NCBI RefSeq assembly: GCF_014698735.1
Contig: NZ_JACJTQ010000027.1
Span: 1-64,000, forward strand
DNA from: Anabaena catenula FACHB-362
GTDB taxonomy: Bacteria > Cyanobacteriota > Cyanobacteriia > Cyanobacteriales > Nostocaceae
Reading direction: 5' to 3'
Length of the DNA stretch: 64,000 nt
Below the pieces are notes generated by a model. The model was given only the letters and a program-made list of their open reading frames with translations. It was not told the origin of the DNA and did not search any database. A program made the position numbers and the translations under genes. Each line of letters starts with the position of its first letter. The first letter of the stretch is position 1. Shown in pieces: positions 9,105-19,700 of this stretch.

Positions 9105-10295
9105 TCATCCGGCATTTATAGAATGCGGGATATTGTATATTTCTTCTAACTTAGCAGTATTTGATTTTAAGTTAAATTTTTGTTCTACACAAGAACGCCC
9201 AGCTATTGCTAAACTATCCCGCAATTGTTGATTCTCAAGCAAGGTTAAGATGGATTTTGCTATAGTTTCCCAGTCTCTTTCTTGGGTTAATAAACCTGTT
9301 TGTTCATGAATTATCGCTTCAGGAATACCCGCATGAATAGAACTTACTACAGGTAATCCCATAGCCATCGCTTCTAGGATAACTATCGGGAGTCCTTCTG
9401 ATTCTCCTTGAAGGGTTGTGATACTGGGCGCACATAGCAAAAGTGATCGTGTCATCCATTCTTTCACAATTTCAGGAGGTTGTACTCCTAGAAAACGGTA
9501 GCGATTGAGTGAATTTGCAGCTATATTTTCTAAGGTAGAACGCAAGAGTCCATCTCCAATCATAACTAATTCCACATTAGGCATTATTTTTTGGACTTGA
9601 GCCATTGCGCGAATTAAGTATTCGCATCCTTTCTTTTCAACGAAGCGTCCGACAAATAATACTACAGGTTCGCGTTGAATATTAGGAACAGGAGTAAATT
9701 TATCTATATCTATACCAATGTAATGAACTTTGATTTTTTCTGGGGGACATCCTTTTTCAATTAGTTTCGAGCGAATAAATTCAGAAACAGCAATAAAACA
9801 ATCAGCTTCTTGAAAGAGGCGATTGCGTTTTCTAACATACAGTTCTCGGAAAAATTGTCCGCGTCTTTTTAAATAATCTAAACTATAATCATACCAGGTT
9901 TTTCTTTGAGTTAAATCAATATCTGCTGTTGCATAATAACCATGAAAAGTAACAATTAAAGGTATTTTTAATTTTTTGGCTAAGGGTAGGGCTAAAACAC
10001 CATCTAAACCAAAGTGAGCATGAATTAAGATGGGGGATAAGGCTTGCAGGTGTTTTATCCAAACAGGATGACAGAATTCAGCTAATTTATAGGCAGTTTT
10101 CCAAAGTTCAGGAGGGGAAACTAGTTCTCCCAAAATAATAGTTTTGTTTGGTGAAATCATGGATTTAGCACCAGACAATCGGGTATTGCCAACGTAGAAT
10201 CCAGTATGAGATGAAAAGTTCTCAACTTGAGCCGGGATAAAAGTTTCTGAATAAGGGATTAATTGATCACGGTAGATGATTACTGTTGGTTTCAT
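9105..10295 (-). CDS. GT4-family glycosyltransferase
   Basis: 396 residues in GT-B fold. The N-terminal acceptor domain contains HAHFGLDG and LIVTFHGYYAT; the C-terminal donor domain has VLFVGRFVEKKG and the GT4 signature EGLPIVILEAMAMGLPVV (E-x7-E). It is the last gene of the leftward cluster running from 16173. It probably transfers a sugar from a nucleotide sugar to a lipid-linked or other glycan at the cytoplasmic membrane; donor and acceptor cannot be told from sequence. Confidence 0.88.
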   Translation of the reverse strand: MKPTVIIYRDQLIPYSETFIPAQVENFSSHTGFYVGNTRLSGAKSMISPNKTIILGELVSPPELWKTAYKLAEFCHPVWIKHLQALSPILIHAHFGLDGVLALPLAKKLKIPLIVTFHGYYATADIDLTQRKTWYDYSLDYLKRRGQFFRELYVRKRNRLFQEADCFIAVSEFIRSKLIEKGCPPEKIKVHYIGIDIDKFTPVPNIQREPVVLFVGRFVEKKGCEYLIRAMAQVQKIMPNVELVMIGDGLLRSTLENIAANSLNRYRFLGVQPPEIVKEWMTRSLLLCAPSITTLQGESEGLPIVILEAMAMGLPVVSSIHAGIPEAIIHEQTGLLTQERDWETIAKSILTLLENQQLRDSLAIAGRSCVEQKFNLKSNTAKLEEIYNIPHSINAG

Positions 10296-10334
10296 TAATT
10301 AATTATTTATTTATTTTATCAAAAAAGAACGATA

Positions 10335-11390
10335 TTAGACTTTTTCATGTCCTGTAAAATTATCCACATCGGCAAATAATTCTTTCAGCTTCAACAAATC
10401 TTTATCAGGTAATGGAGGCTGCAATAAAGAAGTTACATTAGCAGCAAGATGCTCGATATTTCCCGTACCAAATAACACTACATCAACTCCCAGTTGATGG
10501 CGACAAAAGCGATAAGCTGCATCTGTAATGTTCTTAGCTCCACCTTCATCAAACAAAAAATCTAGTGGTTTCTCTACGTTTAAAGTTTCAAGTTCAGCAT
10601 ATCCCATTTGCTGCAATTTTATTATTGCTTTTTTCAGATTTGTCGCACTACTTAATGCTCGTCTAACAGCAAACATTGAAAGCACACCAATATTGTTAGT
10701 AGTAGCTTGGGGAAGAACTAACTTTTGTGCAGATTGATTAAGGATATTAAACCCTATCATAATGGTATCCCAACAATCATCCTCAACAGCACGTTGTAGC
10801 ATTTGATGACTTGGCTCTTTTAGGAATGCTTCTGTGATGCCGATAAACCGTATTTTACCTGCATCTCGCATCTTAAATAAAACTGGAACAAGTTCTGTTA
10901 AAACGTAATCATATTGATTTATTGTTACACCGTGAAAATTATAGATATCTACATGGTCAGTTTGTAATTTTCGGAGGCTTTTTTCAACTTCTTTGACTAA
11001 TTCCTTGCCAGTAATTAAGCGGTCTTGATTAAGCACTTTTTTCTTAGTAGATAAGACTACATCTTCACGCTTAATCTCCTTAATTGCTTTGCCAATAATT
11101 TGTTCAGTATTATAATCTTCAGCAGTATCAAATAAATTAATACCAAAGTCAAGTGCTGTACGGATAAGATATGTAGATTCTGCTTGACTTTTGCCTGTAC
11201 TTTGACCGATTTTGCTATATCCACCACCACCTAAACCCATCACACTTACTCTGAGTCCAGTACGACCCAAGGTTACATATTCCATATTTGTCTGATTGAT
11301 CTGAGTAATTAACTCATAGCTTCGTTTTGGTGGTTGTTTACCTAAATCACGGATTGATTTTAGGAAACTTTTAATAGACTTTTTAATCAT
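10335..11390 (-). CDS. Aldo/keto reductase
   Basis: 351 residues. The AKR tetrad is present: Asp88 (LFDTAEDY), Tyr93, Lys116 (VVLSTKKK) and His near 154 (IYNFHGV). The family core begins at MEYVTLGRTGLRVSVMGLG, residue 36, so translation may really start at base 11285; the 35-residue lead is basic and lacks family resemblance. NAD(P)H-dependent reduction of a carbonyl is expected, possibly a sugar or an intermediate of the surrounding glycan cluster. It is the sixth gene in transcription order of the leftward cluster. Confidence 0.85.
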   Translation of the reverse strand: MIKKSIKSFLKSIRDLGKQPPKRSYELITQINQTNMEYVTLGRTGLRVSVMGLGGGGYSKIGQSTGKSQAESTYLIRTALDFGINLFDTAEDYNTEQIIGKAIKEIKREDVVLSTKKKVLNQDRLITGKELVKEVEKSLRKLQTDHVDIYNFHGVTINQYDYVLTELVPVLFKMRDAGKIRFIGITEAFLKEPSHQMLQRAVEDDCWDTIMIGFNILNQSAQKLVLPQATTNNIGVLSMFAVRRALSSATNLKKAIIKLQQMGYAELETLNVEKPLDFLFDEGGAKNITDAAYRFCRHQLGVDVVLFGTGNIEHLAANVTSLLQPPLPDKDLLKLKELFADVDNFTGHEKV

Positions 11391-11478
11391 AAGTAAATAG
11401 ATTTGTAGTTAGTAAAAAACAATTTTACAGATTTCACATTTACTAAAAACCAAATAGTCCTAGGTTATATCTTTTTGA

Positions 11479-12570
11479 TTATTTACTTCTGTTCTTCACA
11501 ATATCTATCAAACTTTGATTGAGCAAAGTTCTAGATTGCATATTACTATGTCTATTTCTACCACCTCCAGTAACAACTAACCATTTACTAATGACATTAG
11601 CCATACAAGCATAGAGATTAGTTGGTAAGGATGCTAGTTCAGTCCAAGTATCTAGTTTGATGTCATAGATAGTAATTTTGGGAATCAAATCTGTATAATA
11701 CTTAGAACCTTTAATTGAATGCTTCAGTGCCAGAAAAATTTGTAGGGGAAAATCATCAATTAGTTTGTCATTTTCATGGGCAAATATATCTGTTAGCTTT
11801 TCACTCAATAAGTGGGGATTTTGATTGTTACGCCCACCAATAATAACGATGTAATTATCTACAACAAAAGTTGATGGCTCAAAATGAGACCTGGGTTCGG
11901 GTAAACTAGCTAACTCTAACCAAGTATCTTTTTCCCAATCATAAACATGAACAGAATCAACATCAACTGGATTAGTATCATGGCGATGTTGACCACCAAT
12001 AGCATAGATTCTATCACCAACAGCAATGCTAGAAACATGACCTCGCGGATTTGGCAAAGGTTCTTTTTCTATCCACTCTGTTCCCCCATCCAGTGAGAGC
12101 GACCAATGTTCTCCACAAGTAGTATCTCGATCTGCTGCAAATCCGCCAAAATAATGAAGTTTATTATGAATAATCTGAAGACCACCACCTGCACGAGGTT
12201 GAGGTAGTGGGATACCCTCTGTCCAAGAATTAGCGATCGCATCATATTGCCAGATCGCATCTGTTGTGGGTCCAGGATGATTACCCACAAATCCACCAGC
12301 AAACCACACCCGCGACTCATCAAGAACTGCATTGATATGAGTAATAGGAGTAGGCATTTCACCTAATTTAGTCCATTGGTTTGCTTCGAGATTATAGACA
12401 AATACATCTTTGGTCGCTTGCCACCTAAATGTAAAGCCACCAAAAATATAGAGTTGGTTGTTAATGACTGCTGTAGCACTTTCTAAGAGTGGAGTGGGAA
12501 GTGGAGCAACAGTTTTCCATAATTTGTGCGGTAGTGTCCAATTTTCTAATGTTTGTGTGATTGATGCCAT
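11479..12570 (-). CDS. Kelch-repeat beta-propeller protein
   Basis: 363 residues, no signal peptide. Six blades are recognisable from the double-glycine strands LYIFGG, VWFAGG, LHYFGG, IYAIGG, IVIIGG and LVVTGG, each followed about 20 residues later by a W-x-x-L/G strand. Kelch propellers mostly bind proteins or sugars; some are oxidases or epimerases. The position between the AKR gene and an unknown gene in a glycosyltransferase cluster suggests a role in glycan assembly, but this is inference from context. Confidence 0.8.
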   Translation of the reverse strand: MASITQTLENWTLPHKLWKTVAPLPTPLLESATAVINNQLYIFGGFTFRWQATKDVFVYNLEANQWTKLGEMPTPITHINAVLDESRVWFAGGFVGNHPGPTTDAIWQYDAIANSWTEGIPLPQPRAGGGLQIIHNKLHYFGGFAADRDTTCGEHWSLSLDGGTEWIEKEPLPNPRGHVSSIAVGDRIYAIGGQHRHDTNPVDVDSVHVYDWEKDTWLELASLPEPRSHFEPSTFVVDNYIVIIGGRNNQNPHLLSEKLTDIFAHENDKLIDDFPLQIFLALKHSIKGSKYYTDLIPKITIYDIKLDTWTELASLPTNLYACMANVISKWLVVTGGGRNRHSNMQSRTLLNQSLIDIVKNRSK

Positions 12571-12628
12571 AATTAATTATTCAAAGTAATATTTTTGAGA
12601 ACCTGAAAAATTAATTGTTTTTACTTCA

Positions 12629-13150
12629 CTAACCTACAGTTTCAGTAGAGGATGATCGAACTTTGATTTCTTGTGCATATTCTAACATTTTCTTTCTGGC
12701 TTTTTCCGTAGCTATTTTTAATCGAGTCTGGTCAATTTTCAACAACCGAATTTGGCGATCAGGATGACGTTGTAACCAATAATAGAGATTTTTTTCTAGT
12801 TCAAAAATTGCCCGTTCAATTTGCTCTTCAACTGTTGTTTCTGGTAAAAATAAACGCTCCTTACATTTTGGTTGACATTCTATAAGTTGAATATGACAAT
12901 GCCCTTGTCCATTAATATAGGTATCAAATCTGAGAATCTCATAGCCAAAAGCATGAAATATTAGTGACGGACCTTCTGCTACATTAAGAACTTTCCAATA
13001 TACCTCTAGACCAACATTATCACCAATTTCAAAATCTACAACATCCTTTCTAATTTTGTCTTTTTTTGATTTATATAGATGTTGTTTTTTGAGACTGCGG
13101 GCATACATATAGGAAAAAACAGAAGTTCCTAAATCACGAATAACAGACAT
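12629..13150 (-). CDS. Conserved-looking hypothetical protein in glycan cluster
   Basis: 173 residues; family not recognised. It is soluble, with a mixed alpha/beta middle (VVDFEIGDNVGLEVYWKVLN) and a basic helical C-terminus (IDQTRLKIATEKARKKMLEY). Two Cys lie in ECQPKCKE. It is 17 bases downstream of the PhyH-like gene and probably cotranscribed with it, and the Kelch gene follows. No function is assigned. Confidence 0.65.
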   Translation of the reverse strand: MSVIRDLGTSVFSYMYARSLKKQHLYKSKKDKIRKDVVDFEIGDNVGLEVYWKVLNVAEGPSLIFHAFGYEILRFDTYINGQGHCHIQLIECQPKCKERLFLPETTVEEQIERAIFELEKNLYYWLQRHPDRQIRLLKIDQTRLKIATEKARKKMLEYAQEIKVRSSSTETVG

Positions 13151-13167
13151 ACTTAGTCTCCTTTTAA

Positions 13168-14133
13168 TTAATAAAGATATGAATATTTAGGAATCAACTT
13201 GACTATAGTGGGAAGAGAATCTTGCCAATAAACGCAAGCTTGTTTTTCTGGAGGAAGTTTTGCAGCGATAAGAGATAATTCTTCTCTAGATAAAAGATTT
13301 CTACCAGCCCGAAAAGGTTGATGGGGGCGACGACTTAAATAGCCAAAAGTAACTGCATGGCGAGAATATTTTGTGGGAGGTTTCCCACGATGATAAGAAT
13401 GAGCAGTATCTACGATAATTACAGTTCCAGCTTTTCCTGTGTAAGTTGTTAACCAATCTTGTTGATGATTAGGTATTAGTTCTTCTATTTCTTGATGGTG
13501 GAAAAATTTGTATTTATCTTTGACTTTTTTCAATAGTAATGAACTAATTTCAGGGCGCATATACTGAAAAGGTCCGCCATCATCATCTACATCATTAAAG
13601 TAAATAATTATTTTTATAACTTTCCTGTCTTCATTGTCTATGTGCCAACGTCTAGTTGCCGTTTCTTTGCCATTATTAAGACTTAAATGTGCCATGAAGG
13701 TATCATAAGCAATGGGAGCGCCGATGTAATTAGAGACAATACTGATTAATCTATCTTCAAGTCCCCAAGTAAATATTTCTGGATATTTTAGGATCTGTTC
13801 TAAATTAGACTCAATGGCAAACTTACTGCTTTTTTTCTCAGCTATTTTAGTAATTTCTGTCATTAGCCTATTTACAGCTTCAACAAATTCTTTTGTGCCT
13901 GGTATTTCCAGAGATTCTACGGTGGTTATATAGATGCCTTGCTGTTTCAAAGTTTCAATAATTATTGCATCATTGGTAGTAACTAATGGTAGCTGGTTAT
14001 GAAAATTTTCGATATATTTTTTGTATTTAGGATAGAAAAATTTGGACTCTAGATAACTGTTATTAACTAGAGATTGGGCTAGATTTGGAAGACCATTCCT
14101 CAAAAATTTACGAATTGAATTTGTGTTAATCAT
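13168..14133 (-). CDS. PhyH-like Fe(II)/2-oxoglutarate dioxygenase
   Basis: 321 residues. The facial triad looks intact: His164-x-Asp166 in RRWHIDNED, and a distal His (245 or 248) in DTAHSYHRGK, followed by Arg258, which could bind the 2-oxoglutarate carboxylate. The strand IIIYFNDVDDDGGPFQYM matches the phytanoyl-CoA dioxygenase family core. It probably hydroxylates a small molecule, lipid or sugar. Flanking glycosyltransferases suggest tailoring of a glycan or glycolipid. Only a short gap separates it from the GT2 gene at 14164-15117, so they probably share a transcript. Confidence 0.78.
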   Translation of the reverse strand: MINTNSIRKFLRNGLPNLAQSLVNNSYLESKFFYPKYKKYIENFHNQLPLVTTNDAIIIETLKQQGIYITTVESLEIPGTKEFVEAVNRLMTEITKIAEKKSSKFAIESNLEQILKYPEIFTWGLEDRLISIVSNYIGAPIAYDTFMAHLSLNNGKETATRRWHIDNEDRKVIKIIIYFNDVDDDGGPFQYMRPEISSLLLKKVKDKYKFFHHQEIEELIPNHQQDWLTTYTGKAGTVIIVDTAHSYHRGKPPTKYSRHAVTFGYLSRRPHQPFRAGRNLLSREELSLIAAKLPPEKQACVYWQDSLPTIVKLIPKYSYLY

Positions 14134-14163
14134 GGTTTTTTTAATATAACTATAGGGTCTAAG

Positions 14164-15117
14164 TTATGTTTTGGTTAATGTAGCATTTAAAATTTTTCTT
14201 GCCTGAATTTTAGTATAAGTAAAAATTACTTTGAACATCAAATTGAGGCGGTAAATTAATTGCGGATAATATTGCAGATATTCTTGATATTCAGGAAGCT
14301 GAAGAGCTTCATTTAAACTGGTGTAATTAATAAGTTGAGCCAAGGAATTAGCCAAAAGTTTATCTGTAAAATTTTGAATTTCTGGAAATCTATTTCTGAG
14401 ATAGTATGCAACTTTAATATATAATTTCGATCTCTCAACCCCAATATTTTTCTTAAAGGCATAAAGATTATTCCCATGACTGCGATGAACAGCAAATTTT
14501 TCTGGGGAAAGTATGCCCGGTGATAGATGAATTGCAGCTAACCTTAAAAAGGCATCGCCAGAAATAACAAATTGATCTGGCATTGGTAATATTTGCTTAA
14601 TATTATCGCGTTTAAAACATAAACCTGTGGTTGCAGGAAACCAATAATTTAGCAATTGTCCCTTTAATATATTTTCTCGTAGGTCAACATATTCAAAGTT
14701 TTTGATACAACGGTTTTCTGATATTTTTAAAGGAAAACCTTTGATATCTACTTCTGCTAAATCATGAAAAATCCAACCTGCATTGGGGTATTGATGAAAT
14801 AGCTCAACGATTCGACTGAGCTTTTTTACTAAGTAATAATCATCAGCATCAAGAAAGCAAATTATTTGTCCCTTACTAGCTTGAAATCCTGCATTAAAGG
14901 CTGAGGCTTGTCCCCCATTTTCCTTCAAAACAGGGATGATTTTTCCTTCATACCTACAAATAACTTCTTGCGATTCGTCTGTCGATCCATCATCAACAAC
15001 TATAATCTCAATATTAGGATAAGTTTGAGCTAAGGCACTTTCTATTGCTTCTGGTAGAAACCTTACATAATTATAGTTATTAATAATAATACTAACCAAT
15101 ATCTCTTCTGATTTCAT
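14164..15117 (-). CDS. GT2-family glycosyltransferase
   Basis: 317 residues. The GT-A fold begins at VSIIINNYNYVRFLPEAI, with VVDDGSTDES for nucleotide binding and the DXD-type metal site FLDADDYY near residue 95. No membrane helices are evident, so it is cytoplasmic or peripheral. It lies 9 bases after the HpsE-like gene in the same direction. The sugar and acceptor are unknown. Confidence 0.88.
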   Translation of the reverse strand: MKSEEILVSIIINNYNYVRFLPEAIESALAQTYPNIEIIVVDDGSTDESQEVICRYEGKIIPVLKENGGQASAFNAGFQASKGQIICFLDADDYYLVKKLSRIVELFHQYPNAGWIFHDLAEVDIKGFPLKISENRCIKNFEYVDLRENILKGQLLNYWFPATTGLCFKRDNIKQILPMPDQFVISGDAFLRLAAIHLSPGILSPEKFAVHRSHGNNLYAFKKNIGVERSKLYIKVAYYLRNRFPEIQNFTDKLLANSLAQLINYTSLNEALQLPEYQEYLQYYPQLIYRLNLMFKVIFTYTKIQARKILNATLTKT

Positions 15118-15126
15118 AATTCTGAT

Positions 15127-16173
15127 TTATGGTTTGTTATCAAAGCATTTTTTCCCAATCCAATTTTTCCAAAAATAAAAAGGACTCAAAAAACTATATA
15201 ATAAAAGTTCTCTTTCTCCAGCAGCCACTACATCTGTCGCAATTACGTTATGATACTTAGACCAGTGTAACAGAAGCTTACGAAAATCATTGACAATATA
15301 AACTGGAATCATGAATTGTCTTTGCCAAGGTTCGTGTTTCAATATCCGAGTCCAATAACGACTCAATCCCACTCCACGAAAAAATTTGAGTACATAGTCT
15401 CGTTCAAAACGAGTTTTTGGTATCCGATGGTAAATCTCCATTGCGGGATTGTACCAAATTTCCCAACCTGCTTTTTTAATATACGATAATGCTTCTATAT
15501 CTTCTCCTTTTGCTGCCAGAGAATTGCCAATAGGACCTTGCAACTGTAGGCATTCTGGAACATTTTTATCCCAAGCTGATTTGCGAATTACTAAGCCAGC
15601 ACCTGGAGGAAATAATCCCAAACGATTAGATAAACCATGATTAAAGCAAATCTGTTCCTCTCGCTCTATGATTGGGAAAAAACCAGCTATCCGTTTAAAA
15701 TTTTCAGGAGGTTGAACTTCAAAATCTCCATGAATCCGACTTCCATAAGCACCAGCTTGAGGGTATGCTTGACCGAAAGTATAGGCTGAAGCTACCCAAT
15801 CCGGCGCGGGGATATTGTCATCATCCAAAAAGCCAACTAGAGGAGATTTAGCCTCTTGCATAGCTCTAATTCGAGCAAAGGATGCGCCTTGTCTCGATTC
15901 AAAGTAATAGTTAATAGAACAATTCTCTATCCAGTTTGACTGGTAATCCTGAATAATCTTAGCTGTGTTATCAGTACTATTATTGTCAACTATAACAATT
16001 TCCCAGACAATATTTTCTGGGTTGATCTGCGATCGCAATTGCTCCAATAAATCAGGTAAGCATTTTTCTCCATTGTATGTGCGAATAGCGACACTGAAGT
16101 CAATTAATCGCTTTGACTGGTATAAGTGTGCTTCTATTTCTTTGGATTTTGCTGTCATTATTAATACATACAA
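15127..16173 (-). CDS. hpsE: HpsE-like GT2 glycosyltransferase (hormogonium polysaccharide type)
   Basis: 348 residues; ATG at 16158 (MTAKSKE) is an alternative start. GT-A landmarks are FSVAIRTYNGE, IVDNNSTDNTA and the DXD region FLDDDN. The stretches AYGSRIHGDFEVQPPENF, LFPPGAGLVIRKSAW, KGEDIEALSYI and GWEIWYNPAMEIYHRIP follow the pattern I associate with HpsE, a transferase in the polysaccharide secreted by motile hormogonia of Nostoc. It is the first gene of the leftward cluster. Filamentous genomes carry several HpsE-like paralogues, so the glycan made here need not be the hormogonium polysaccharide. Confidence 0.68.
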   Translation of the reverse strand: MYVLIMTAKSKEIEAHLYQSKRLIDFSVAIRTYNGEKCLPDLLEQLRSQINPENIVWEIVIVDNNSTDNTAKIIQDYQSNWIENCSINYYFESRQGASFARIRAMQEAKSPLVGFLDDDNIPAPDWVASAYTFGQAYPQAGAYGSRIHGDFEVQPPENFKRIAGFFPIIEREEQICFNHGLSNRLGLFPPGAGLVIRKSAWDKNVPECLQLQGPIGNSLAAKGEDIEALSYIKKAGWEIWYNPAMEIYHRIPKTRFERDYVLKFFRGVGLSRYWTRILKHEPWQRQFMIPVYIVNDFRKLLLHWSKYHNVIATDVVAAGERELLLYSFLSPFYFWKNWIGKKCFDNKP

Positions 16174-16302
16174 TTTTATGTAACGGAACTCAAACAGGTT
16201 TGAAAAATAAATAAGCGTTTAACCATTGCCGAATTAGGAAAACACACAAAATGCCTAAGCACAGGGATTTTATGGCGATATCTCAACAGGTGAACCTGCG
16301 AA

Positions 16303-16323
16303 GGTATACTAAGAAAGTATACC
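16303..16323. promoter_or_regulatory. Operator-like perfect inverted repeat GGTATACT-N5-AGTATACC
   Basis: Eight-base perfect arms with a 5-base spacer, 130 bases upstream of the first glycan-cluster gene (start 16173, leftward). The size and symmetry fit a dimeric regulator site, though it could also be a small hairpin in a leader. Confidence 0.4.
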
Positions 16324-16638
16324 AAAATTCTGAAATATTATTTGTTTGGCAAGGTAATTATTATTAACATAATCTTCATCAGTACATCGTCAGTAATCCT
16401 ATGAATTGGAGGCGTTGCTGAAACCAAGTAAGTATGAATTTAGATGTAAGGCCGAGAATCCCTACCCATGAAACGTCTCTACAAGGATGAAAATATCATC
16501 GAAAATCATTTTCATACCTCAAATCAGTGCGATCGCTAGTGTAGATGTCTGTTACAGCAAATTCTCATCAATCGTGCCACAGACAGAAAAGATAAAAACC
16601 ATTACCAGACTGCATTCTGCAATTTACTTTTGTGGCAG

Positions 16639-16652
16639 GTTTGATATCAAAC
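16639..16652. promoter_or_regulatory. 14-base perfect palindrome GTTTGATATCAAAC
   Basis: Uninterrupted symmetric sequence in the gap between the terminator at 16676-16698 and the glycan cluster. It may be a protein-binding site; there is no independent support. Confidence 0.25.
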
Positions 16653-16675
16653 TGCTGTAGTTACCAGTTCATTCC

Positions 16676-16698
16676 AAAAAAAAACTCCCAGATGGGAG
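16676..16698 (-). terminator. Rho-independent terminator of the 1015-residue protein gene
   Basis: On the minus strand, CTCCC and GGGAG arms (16685-16689 and 16694-16698 on plus) are followed by nine T. It lies 31 bases past the stop at 16730. Confidence 0.75.
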
Positions 16699-16729
16699 AT
16701 GAAAAATTTAGCGGAGACAATTTATAAAC

Positions 16730-19700
16730 CTACACAAGCACTACAGCGATCGCACCTCCTAAAGCCGCAGCAATACCGGAAACAACTGCCGTTGTAAACA
16801 ACCACCAAGCGGCATTAGCCGCAGCTTTGCGCGTTTCCTCTGCTTGGCGCTGTGCTTGGTGTTTCACCTGTTCTAGGCGGTGTTGGGCTTCGTGCTGTAG
16901 GCGTTCGGCTCGTTGCAATACATTATTCCGGGCGCGTTCAATTTGGTCAACAATCCGGTTGGCATCTTCTTCAGAAATATCCTCGCGGGAACTCAAAAGG
17001 GCTACCAAGGTATCCCGGTTAAAAGATGAAAGGCGATCGCGCAACGCATCAAATCCGGCTTGGGGATCGTCAAACAATTGGCGGATATCATGGGTAATGC
17101 CATCATAATTAAGTTCGGGGCGATCTAGAGAATTGAGATAATTACGAACAGTGGCAAAAACGCCCTCAATCACATCTTGAATCCGCCTTTGGATTCCCCG
17201 TACCTGTTCCACAAATTGGTCACGCACGAGGACGATATTATCGGCAATCCGGGCTGCATCTTCATCAGTTATGTCTTCCCGAATTTTCAGCAGGGAGATA
17301 ATTGTTTCTCGGTCAAAATGCGAAAGGCGATCGCTCAAACTTTCCATTCCCACGCGTGGATCATGCAACAATAATTGCAAATCCCGCTTTATCCCTTCCG
17401 GGTTCAATTCTTCCTTACCAGTCAGCCGTAAATACTCTTGCAGATAAGCTTGGAAATTTTGTACCCTTTGCTGTGTCCGGGTTGCAAGACGACGCGGCGC
17501 ACGAACAATGTTCCGAATGGATGTCTGCACACCATCAATAATTTGATTAACTTGTTCCTCACTCAAATCTTGACGTTGACTCAGCAACTTGACCAAAGTA
17601 TCTCTGTCAATATGTGATAAGCGGCGACGAATTGCCACAGCACCCTGTTGCGGATTTTCAAACAATCTCGTCAAATCCCGCTGAATTCCTTCAGGATTCA
17701 ATTCCTCCTTACCAGTCTTTCGCAGGTAATCTGCAATCGTAGTAGTAACAGAATCATATTGTTCTTTGGCTTTGTCTGCCACCAGTTGCGGTGTATGGCG
17801 AATGCTATGCCATGAATCCTCAACCGCATTAAGAATGTGATTGACTTGTTCTTCAGACAAATCTTGGCGTTGACTCAACAACTGCACCAAAGTATCTCGG
17901 TCAAACCGAGACAAACGCCAGCGAATTGCCGCCAGTCCAGCTTGAGGGTCTTCTAAAAGTCTTTTTAAGTCAGCCCGGATAGCATCAGGATTTAATTGTT
18001 CCTTGCCTGTATTACGCAGATATGACTCGACATTTAGCCAGAGGGTTTCTGCTTGATGTTGTGCCTGTTGTGCCAGTCCTAAAGATTCTACCAAAGTGCG
18101 ATCGCGCTGCATTTCCAATTCATCCAAAATCGGATCTAAATCCCGTTCTTGAATATCATTGCGTGCTAGGAGAATTTCCCCCATTTGTTCGCGTTCAACT
18201 TGTGCCAATCGCCGGGATAGAGTTTCATAATCTGCTTCTGAATCTGCCAAAAGCGGTTTAAAATCTCGCTCAATTCCTTCTGGTGTCAAATCTGCTTTCG
18301 GAGTCACCAACAGATAACTTTCAACTCGTCGTTGCAAATCTTGAACAATTTCTCTTTCTTCCTGGGCAGTTACTGTTACTAGCACATTATCCCGCACAGC
18401 TACCAATTGATCAGCAATGTGACTAATTTGTGTTTGCGTCAACAGTCCCCGCTGTTGGAGAATATTCACAAAATCCTGGCGAGATATTTTCTCTAACTCC
18501 CTGCGGATTGTCCCAGGGTCAGCAGCAGGATCATAAATCACATCCCGAAATTCTTGAGCAATTCTTTCCTGACTTAATTGCCAAGCAAAGGTGTTACCCA
18601 AGTAGTTTTCAATATCGGCGCGAATTGGACTGTAAGGTTGTTCTGTAACTTGTTGTATGACTTTTTGTCTCGCAGTACCAAAGGAACGCAAAATTTTCTC
18701 CACATCCAAATCTGATAAATCTGCCCGACCCAACACCACACCAGTCAGTGCTGAGAGTGTCTGTTGAATAAAACCAGGTTTTTCTTCTGCCTCTTTGGTA
18801 GCGTGGGTTTCCGCAATTAGCTGCTCAAGTTTAGCATTGAGTTCATCTGTTTTAGTTTGTCCTGGGGGAAGTGATTTCAGATAATCCACCAACTCACCCA
18901 CGCGGTTTGTACTTGGTGCTTGCTGACTCACCACCTGTTGCCAAATTCCGTATAAAGAATCAGCTATGCGCTTAACCTCTCGTTTAGATAAGTCCGTACG
19001 ACTACTGACTAAATCAATAAACTGCTGACGGTCAATGTTGCGGAGGTCAGGACTGTTAGCGATCGCTTTAAATTGTGGTTCATTGAGTAACCTTTCAAAT
19101 TCACCCCGAATCTTAGATATATCTATTTCTGGGGGACGTAGTTTTTCTATGTAGTCTTCTATATTCTCATGAATATTTGCTGGAGCCATCGCACTGCCGA
19201 ATTCTCGCCTTACAGCCGACGCAGCTGCTTCAGCCGTTGCTACCACTTGCTGATTCACAGCTTTAGCACCTAGTGCAGCCGTAGCTGTTCCCATAATCGC
19301 CTGAAAACCAGAAGTGGCTGTATTGACCACTGAACCAATCAAGGAACCTACAGTAGTAGTACTCACCCACACTAATAATAAAAAGTATGCCCCCCAAATA
19401 ACTAACCCTAAAATTGCTCCTAAACTGGGATCTAAAATTAATAGACTCAATTTCACCGCCAAGAAACAAGCGATTAATAAGGCTAGTGTAACTGTGACTA
19501 ATGTCCAAATCCCCAAGCCCGTACCAATTTTGCGAATCGTGCCACCAAAACTTTCAATTTCTTCTGACTCCGATGGATGCCCCAAATATGAAATACCAGC
19601 AGCAAACGAAAGATTGGTTAAAACTAATTGGAATGCAAACGCGAGAATCACACCAGAAATTAAAGCCACAAAAAAACGTGGACCGGAAGTCAGTACCGAT

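Larger units (their letters stand above)
16174..16729. other. Intergenic region with regulatory palindromes
   Basis: 556 bases. The promoter of the glycan cluster should be near the left end. Palindromes lie at 16303-16323 and 16639-16652, the GTAGAGAC-type repeat near 16478, and the terminator of the 1015-residue protein gene at 16676-16698. I see no gene. Confidence 0.6.
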
